DNA of 64,000 bases from Plutella xylostella (taxonomy: Eukaryota; Arthropoda; Insecta; Lepidoptera; Plutellidae): the NCBI RefSeq assembly GCF_932276165.1, contig NC_064000.1:496001-560000 (forward strand), written 5' to 3'. How positions within the stretch are numbered: the first letter of the stretch is position 1; the number at the start of each line of letters is the position of its first letter. Below the pieces are notes generated by a model. The model made no database searches. It was not told the DNA's origin and worked only from the letters and a program-made list of their open reading frames with translations. Positions 41,301 through 50,300 of the stretch are shown piece by piece. The position numbers were made by a program, and so were the translations under genes.

Positions 41301-44300
41301 CGAATCTGCTCGTATGTCACATGTCTATCTTCTTTTATTAACTGGCGTACAGCATCGATGTTATCTTGTGTTACCGCTGTTTTTGGCCGACCAGTAGAAG
41401 GGACTGTGGTAAGAGAGGAACGTCCACGGCGAAACTCAGAATACCAACGATATATAGTCGTTTTACTTGGTGCTTCAAGTTTATAAATAGAAACAAGCTC
41501 GGCGAGACATTGTTCTTGAGATAAACCTCGACGAAAGTTGTGAAAAATTATTGCACGGAAATGTTCCCGCGTAAGCTCCATTTTTTACACCGACTTGTCA
41601 AATTCAAATGGTCAATACTCTTTTATTTTATACTTTTTTTAAATTTCGAAAATGGAATTATGTTTGAAAAAACACTAAATTTGATACACCAAAAAGGTTT
41701 CACTCTAATTTATTCCTAAGTATTCTATTCCCGATCTTTTCGGCCCTCGTACATGGGGCTCTTTCGCCACAGACAAATGATTCGTTAATAAATTAAAAAT
41801 GGGTCATTATTTCAATATTCTATAAGTATATCGATAGATGACAGTTACAATCATACGATTTTAATACATAAAAAATAGCATTCTGTAAAAATCATATGAA
41901 AGTAACTGTCAGCTATTGATAGATAGAGCTAACTAAGTATTATATTCAATTTATACAGGGTTATTGGTAAGTAGACCTGATCCTTTCAGGAGGTGATAGA
42001 GGAAGGCATTTCCAGTCGATTATACCCTATAATGCATTATCCGAAACTTAACCATTTCTAAGATATTTAATATTCAAAGATTTTTTGAATTTTTGCCAAA
42101 ATTTCATGTTTAAAACCGAAAATAAAAAAAACTAGCCATATTTCAATACTTTTTTGTTTGTTTAGCATTATTAACATGTTAATAAACTAATCAAAATAAT
42201 CAAATATGCATTATTCGACTTAAATTAGACACAATACCTCAAAATAGATAAACATTTTTAAAAAATATTCAAAGCCTAAAAACAAATAAGTTAAATTAAA
42301 AAAGAATTTCATATAACAATTTTTTGTGCACTTCAGCTTAAAAACATTGTCAACTTATATGCTTTCAAATGAGATATTTCAATATCAAATCGATTTCGGT
42401 ATCACCAAGATATGGCCAAAACAATCAGAGAAGGCGGAGAAAACTTGAAATATGGCTAGTTTTTTTCATTTTCGGTTTTAAACATGAAATTTTGGCAAAA
42501 ATTCAAAAAATCTTTAAATATTAAATATCTTAGAAATGGTTAAGTTTCGGATAATGCATTATAGGGTATAATCGACTGGAAATGCCTTCCTCTATCACCT
42601 CCTGAAAGGATCAGGTCTACTTGAAAATAACCCTGTATAAATTTTATCGACATCATCCCCTCACTATAACTCTAGAGTGAATGTCAAAACCATGCGCCTC
42701 TCAACCTCAACACACACACACACACACATTTCACAAACACACAGTTAATGGAATTTGGAATCTGATTCGTTCGCTTACGCTTGAAGCAAACACTCGCATT
42801 TCTTATCGCATAATATATTTCGCTCTCATAAAAGAAGAACTAGTGATGGGAAACGTTCATCACCGACCAACTATCGATAATAATCGCCACCGCGACTAGC
42901 ATCATGGAAAACTACCTGATCAGGACCTCGTCAACTGGCTCTCTCTCTAGTAAGAGACCAGCCGATGGCGATCCCGAAAAATGGCAAAGTCCGAAGCGCA
43001 CCGCCTTGGCTACTGCGGCACCAAAGATTAAGACATCGGCTTCAACCTCAAACCGCTTCGACACCCTGCAGCCTGACCAAATACTGGATGGGAACTCTCG
43101 AACAACTGTGAGTACAAAACCGAAAAATTCCCGCATTCCCCCGATTGTGTTAAGCATAAAACCTGACTGGACCCATAGATCCATCCAAGAATTGGTCTCA
43201 AGCTATGCAAAGAATTTTCATTTGAAGTATCGAGCCAATAACAAGGTCGCTATTTATCCTTATTCTGCAACTAGTCACCAGGCTATTAAAGAGGGTCTGT
43301 TGAACAAAGCTGATTTTCACACATTTACGCGTAAGGATGAAAAAACCTTTAAAGCCGTTATTCGTGGCCTTCCATCAAATGTTGAAGAAGACCTCCCAGA
43401 AGAACTCGCATCCCTTGGCTTCCCTGGATGCAAAGTCACCAAATTAAGAACCCCAGCATCATCTGTCCAGTCATCCAACGCGCTGTTTCTCGTTCAATTC
43501 CCCACCGAAACTGATATCTCGAAATTCAAAAAAACACGCTTCATCTGCAGCTGCGTAGTTGAAATCGAGAAGTTCAAACCAAAACATCAACATGGAACAC
43601 AATGCTACAGATGTCAAAACTTTGGTCATACGTCAAGGAACTGCAACCTGGCCCCACGATGCATTAAGTGTACCGGAAACCACCTGTCAAAGGACTGCTC
43701 CAAGAAAGACCGCGACGAACTCCCAGAATGTTGCAACTGCAAAGATCAACATGCAGCTAACTACCGCTTGTGCCCTGCTCGCCAGGCGTACCTAAACCGG
43801 ACCCAAAACCTACGAGGTAACAAGGTTCAGTCACAAAACACAAAAAAACCCCTGGGCCCTCGTATCCCAAGCACCAACCAATTCACATGGGCGCAAGTAG
43901 CGTCTAACTCAATTGGGCTGGCTGGGTCAAAATCCTCAATCAATGATTTCCAGCCCCCACAGCAGCACCACCCAAAATTCATAAATCAAGTACCAGATCC
44001 AACTGTGATGGAGATGCTTCAAATCTTGAATGTCCTAAGGTCAATCAAATCAGAATTCTTAGCGTGCAAATCCATGCTTGATAAAGTCATACTGATTCTG
44101 AGTCATCTCGGTCACAGTGTCTGAATCCAAAGAAATCAAAATCCTATCATGGAACGCTGACGGCGTACGCACTAAATTACATGAACTCTTAGACCTAGCT
44201 ACATCTGAACTATGCACTGATATCATTGCCTTATGCGAAACCAGGCTAACCTCTAATATAACCCTAGAAACTCCCGGGTACATCTGTCACAGAGCCGACA

Positions 44301-47300
44301 AACACCTCAATGGACACGGCCAAGGCGTTGCTATCCTTATAAAAACTGATATTGAACATAGCCGTGTTGCAGTACCCCATACTCGCCATATGGAGGCAAT
44401 AGGCATAGAAATGACGCTATCGGGTAAAAAGCTCACTATCTTGTCGATTTACCAGTCACCTAATCTTCCCCTTGACCCTAGTGATCTATCAGCTCTTCTC
44501 AATATTGGCCGAAATGTGTTGATCATGGGTGACTTCAACGCAAAACATGCCCACTGGAAGTGTCCTGATACCAACTCAAGAGGTAACATATTACTTGACC
44601 ACATGCTTGAAAATGACTACATCATTCATTATACACCAAACCCCACACTAGTCCACTACAATTCTAATTATCAACCCACTACCCCAGATCTTGTTCTCTC
44701 CCAAAACGTACATGACATCTGCGACATTCGTACTTTGCCTGCCTTATCATCGAATCACTTGCCTGTAGCCTTCTCTGTTGTAGGAAACTTCACTCGGAAA
44801 AGCCTCGAATACTTCCGTTACTGCGATGCAGACTGGACTGGGTTCCGCTCTCACGTCAACGACAACATTACCCTCAGTTCTAATTTCTTCTCATCGATAA
44901 GTGAGATCGATAATGCCCTAAATTCGTTTATGGAGCTCCTACTAGAGGCCAGGAGTAAATTTGTCCCCACTGGTAAGCTCAATAACCACAACAAAACACT
45001 TCCCCGCGAAATAAAACAAACTATCAAAATAAAAAATCGCGTACGTAGACTAATGCTAAAAGAAGATAATCAAGACGTTCGGTCTTCTTTACGGACAACA
45101 TTTAACAGCCTTAATCACAATATAAGGAGAGGGATCAGGGAATTGCAAGATAAAATCTGGAACAAAAAACTTTCTAAAGTTGACAACCCATCGTCAGATT
45201 TATGGCGCTTAGCTAAATCTATTCGCAGCAAACCCATTATAATTCCCCCCCTTGCTAAACCTGATGGTACCAAAACAAAAAGCACAAAGGACCAGTGCGA
45301 GATATTGGCTGACGCGTTCCATGAAAATATGAGTCTCACGCTAAATTGGCAAAGCGATAATGAAAACACGGTTGCAGCATCCCTAGAAACAATCAACTGC
45401 TTTCAGCCATACAGGATATACAAACCTACCCGCCCGAGAGAAATTTGGTCAATTATAAGAAAGCTAAAACTTAGAAAAGCACCAGGTTATGATGGTATCC
45501 ACAACGCCTTACTAAAAAACTTGCCACAAAAAGCTGTTATACTATTGACAAAAATCCTAAATGCCTGTCTTCGAATTTCCTACTTTCCCCAAGCCTGGAA
45601 ACTAGCTAAAGTAATTGCTATCTTAAAGTCAGGGAAAGACGCCTGCCTTGGAACCAGTTATCGACCAATCAGCCTCTTGTCATCTCTGAGCAAGCTCTTT
45701 GAATCGGTAATCTATAAGAGGCTAATAGCCACCACACATCACTTGTTAAGAAATGAGCAATTCGGTTTCCGAAAATCGCACTCTACTACCCAGCAACTTG
45801 CGAGAGTGGCTGAGCACGTGGCTCACCATCTTAACCTTGGGCAGTCGACAGGCATGTTCCTGCTAGACATAGAAAAAGCGTTCGACACAGTCTGGCACGA
45901 CGGTCTGTTGCACAAACTTGTGATCAATCAGGTCCCCCTTGGCCTTGTGAAACTTGTCCAATCCTATCTCGACAATCGGCAGTTTTTTGTCCAGGTTGAT
46001 GATTATACCTCTTCTATACGTATTCCACCAGCCGGTGTACCCCAAGGCTCCATACTAGGACCCTACCTTTTCCTACTCTTCTTAAATGATATCCCTATAC
46101 AAACAAGGACCAAACTAGCCTGCTTTGCTGATGACACAGCTTGTTTCACGTCATCTAGAGACCCCGATCTAGTAATTGATCGCCTCCAACTTTCTATCAA
46201 TTTACTGCTAAAATATTTCACCTCCTGGAAACTCAAATTAAATGAAAGCAAAACTGAAGCCGTCCTTTTTACACGAAAACGCAAAATCCCCAACAAGCGA
46301 CTGCAAATAAATGGTATTTCTATTCCTTGGAAACCATCCGTAAAATACCTAGGAGTCCACCTTGACAAAAAGCTCAACTGGACTTATCACGTTACACAAA
46401 TTCGCTCTAAGGGCATCAAAGCCCTTAATGCCCTAAATCCCATTTTTAATCGCCGATGTAACCTCAGCCCCCAGACCAAATTAAGATTCTATACTGGCCT
46501 CATCAGACCTTGCATTACATATGCCGCGCCTGTCTGGAGTAGTACTTGTAAAACAAATTATAGTAAACTGCAAGTTATTCAAAACAAGTCACTTAAAATC
46601 GTATTTAATACCCCATTCCGAACTAACTTAACGAACCTTCATGACAAAATAAATTTTCCCCGCTTATATGACTTTATACTAAAAGCAACGCGTAAATTCT
46701 ATCTCGAAAAAAATCCGAATAACCCAAACACACTAGTTTCAACTATTGGACAGTCCCGCCTAGAAAACTTGTCGTACATCGACAAATATCGACGTTATCG
46801 CTTACCCCATCACTTAGTGCTGGGCGAGTGACGTAGTAAGTCATACCGGTCCGTGCCATACGGGTCATATTCCGACAGCCAAGGCGCGTAACCGCCCGGA
46901 CAGAACTAACATTCTTGTCAAATTACCCTCCCTCACTAGTTAACTAATACTTGTAGTAATTTTTTTAACAATACAAGCCTATATGAGTTACACAAATTAT
47001 ATGTGCTTACCTATTATTACAGTTTTTTGTAAGTATTAGTTAAGTACCTATATTGTAAGTTGTAAGTATTAGTAAAGTACTTATATTGTACCCGTAGGTA
47101 TTTTACTCGTAGTTCCTAGTTAAAAGTTTAATTCTGCCAAAAATGTATATTGCCTTAACAGATGTACATCTAATAAACTCAAGTATATTAAGATATAATT
47201 TCAAAGATTTAAATAGATATAATTTTTCCTACTGTAATATTTTAAAAAGGTGTATGCAGCCTGTATAAAATGCTCCATAATTTAGTGTCTTAGCCTTTAG

Positions 47301-50300
47301 TTGCCTACTTATAAGTTAGTCTTAAGGCTATTGTAATAATTTATGAAATAAAGAATTTTGAAAATCAAATCAATGGAATTTGGAAAAACTTTGAAAGAAT
47401 GAAATAAGGAAGGAATTTTGTGCTTTTGTTTTAGTTGCTACTTATACCCCATCCACACGCTCGGCGAACAATGGCAAACAGCAAACAGCAAACAGCAAAC
47501 ACTGACGTGTGGATGGGTGTTTGTCGTTGTTTGCCTGTTTGTGTTTGTGTTCGCCAGTGTTCGGCATCGGTGTCGGTTTTTCTTGCCAGATCAAAGGATG
47601 TTCGGCAAACAGTTCGCTACGTATCCACACGTCTGGCAGCGATCAGTATGCGCGCTAGCATTGCGGGAGGCGGACGTATCAACTTGGTACACTTTTTCGT
47701 TGGCGCGCATTTTTTTTTATGTATGTTCACCGATTACTCCGCCGTTTATGAACCGATTTTGAAAATTCTTTTTTTTTTTTATTGGGTTGAGCTCCCAGGT
47801 GGTCCCATTTTTTTTTCAGAATTTTATCTCACCCCTAAGGGTGGGTAAAGGGGTAAAAATAGGGTATGAATTTCCATTTTGGACACATATTAACCGATTC
47901 TAATGAAATTAAAAACATAAATATAGTTCTTGTAACAAAAAAATATGATGGTGACCTTGAGCTGATCTGATGATGGAAACGGAAGGCAGTCAAGGGAACT
48001 CCTCAACGGTATATAGCAAATACCTCGTGTTTAGGCTTGAATGATTCGTATTGATTAGTAGGACTTTTTGGTATCATTTGCATCTTACTTTTGATTAAAA
48101 ATTATTGCAAATAAACTATAAAATAAAATAATAATTAAAAAGAAGAAGTCAGTTTTTTTTTTAATTATTATTATTATCCCACCATCGTCTTTGCTTTCTT
48201 CTTATTTGATTTTTTTCTTTCTCTTGTATTAATTTATATAATAAAAATATGTCAACCCGAAAGTAATAGCTCGTCGTCCGCCGTGTTTGCCGGTTCGGAA
48301 TGTTATGAGCGTTCGCCGAGCATGTGGATGGCTGTTTGTGTTCGGTGATTGTGGTTGGTGTTTGTGACTTTGTTTGCTGTTTGCCGTGTTTGTGACAAAC
48401 AGCAAGCGTATGGATGGGGCTAAGAAAAACGGGTAATTATTGTAATTTTTGTCTCAAAGATGGTCACACATTTAAATAGTGTAAAACAAATACCTAGCTT
48501 CTCCATACAAAGTTGCTTTTATCAGAGTTCTTATTTAAAACGGATTTCCAAATTTTATTCATGTTTCACCTTTTTCTCTGATGTTCACTAATCTACAATG
48601 CGAATGAGGCTCCTAAATTAATAAATAAATCGATCAATGAACAGAGGTAAATATAATTTCAGGGCCTGCACCGTTTAAAAGGATAATCGAATTGCTTTCG
48701 TGCCATCGCATATCGCGGCCTTTAAATGGGTTTTCAGGTATGTACACTGTTACAGCTGAAAGGCTCTACTGGGTGACTTGTGAATTATGGTAAAGTACCT
48801 AAAGGCTCAATTATAGAAATAAGGTTGTGTTCATACTATTACTTACATAGATATGTATAAAGTTAGAGCCTTTCAGAAAATAATGAAGCCGAAGGGTAAT
48901 TCTTAACAAATTTCTTCCAGGCTCTAACCTCTAGCACCTTTGATAAATCTCAATATACTATCAACAACTTGAATAATACTTGTCTATTTACTACAAATTA
49001 GAGATACACCTTTAAAGTTACTACCTAATGATAAGGCTATGGTCTGAAAAGCCCCGATTGGACTCACGCTGGCGGCTGGGAACCGGCAAGTGTTGCCGTG
49101 TACCGCCGCCGCGCCGCCGGCGGCAGAGACAGGGTTGCCATGGCGATCCGACGGATTACTAAATATACTAGAAGATAAAGATTAATTTTTGAGCTTTTAG
49201 TGAGCGATTTCTCGTGAGGATATTATTAATACCCACTTATTTGGTACAACCTTGCTGAACAAAATTTCATGAAATACGATGAATAGTTACATACATAGCT
49301 TTCGAATCCCACTGTGTATGTTTTTTACTTCTTCACGTCAAAACGGCTTAACCGATTCTAATGAAATTTGGTATGGAGTTAGATTCATCATCATCACCCT
49401 GGATTAACACATACGCTACTTTTTATCGCGGAATTCCTACAGGAAAACTTTGAAAGCTCGCGGGAACTACTATAACTACCTATACTTAAATCTGGCCTAC
49501 ATTAAGGAGCCCTTCCATTGGGAATCTTAGGGAGGTATGATGATTGACTTACGTTGACACAGGCAGATTATAAAGGCACCAACGCAAGCTCTGCCTACCC
49601 AATTGGGTACTAGTGCGCTCTTCCACACCAACGATAATCGGTTTCCCTTCAGATGACCAAAATATAACCTAAAAGAAAACAATAAATTCGCATCATAGCG
49701 CCCCAAATACTCACTACCTACCACGTACACACTAATCCCCCGACGACAATTGAAAATGAACCTCAATCCTATCGGCCTAAGCTCCAGAGTCCATCAGCAC
49801 AGCCACTGGGAACTCACACCTGACGAGCTCGAAGGTACATAAACACTATTATTCTTTGGTAAATATAACGTCATTTACATGAGATTGCAACAGCTGCTCT
49901 CATCTCGGTGCGCGGAGTTTTGAGCCCTGAAGGTCTTTGTGGGGTTGGATCGTTAGTTTTGTTGTTACTTCGCTGTGTATTTTTATGTATTTCAGGTAGA
50001 TTTTGGAGTGGTAATGAGTGGTTAGACTATTGGATCAGATGAAATCAGCAAGGTTGTGGGAAACAGTGGATACAAGAGGGAAAAAGGACCATAACACTTG
50101 GAAAATTAGGGTTATACCCAACAGTGGGCGATAGGGAGCTGAGGATGATGAAGCCTATGATGAAACCTACCTAGACATGACTACATGGGGTATATGTAGT
50201 TATTATATTATTATCATTGTCAGACCATGATCGGCCTTGACTGAACAAAACCCTGTCCCAAGGAGCGCCACAAACACTCTACCGTCGGACTTACTCATGA

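Larger units (their letters stand above)
39235..41749 (-). mobile_element. mariner (D34D) DNA transposon, interrupted by a LINE
   Basis: Inverted ends CGAGGGC.GAAA.GATCGGGAATAG at both sides (39235 on, and back from 41749), each flanked by the TA target (39233-39234, 41750-41751). The transposase reads on the minus strand in two parts, 41581-41093 and 39866-39300. The N-terminal half has two helix-turn-helix regions; the catalytic Asp residues lie in SGDES, ILHHDNASSH and SPDLSPND, the last two 34 residues apart, which defines the mariner D34D group. A stop (TGA for the usual Trp after GDES) and a LINE insertion right beside it break the gene. Confidence 0.92.
42761..47371 (+). mobile_element. 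Full-length Jockey-type LINE with 14-bp TSD
   Basis: 4611 bp, flanked by exact AATGGAATTTGGAA (42747-42760 and 47372-47385). It has a short 5' UTR, ORF1 (42904-44124), ORF2 (44117-46831), and a 3' UTR with AATAAA just before the end (47347-47352). Both ORFs are open along their whole length, so this copy inserted recently and may still be competent. It lies in the largest nervy intron, antisense to nervy. Confidence 0.95.

Noticed and set aside
42711..42728. (CA)n run before the Jockey LINE as a possible promoter element
   Set aside because: It lies outside the target duplication, so it belongs to the flanking DNA.
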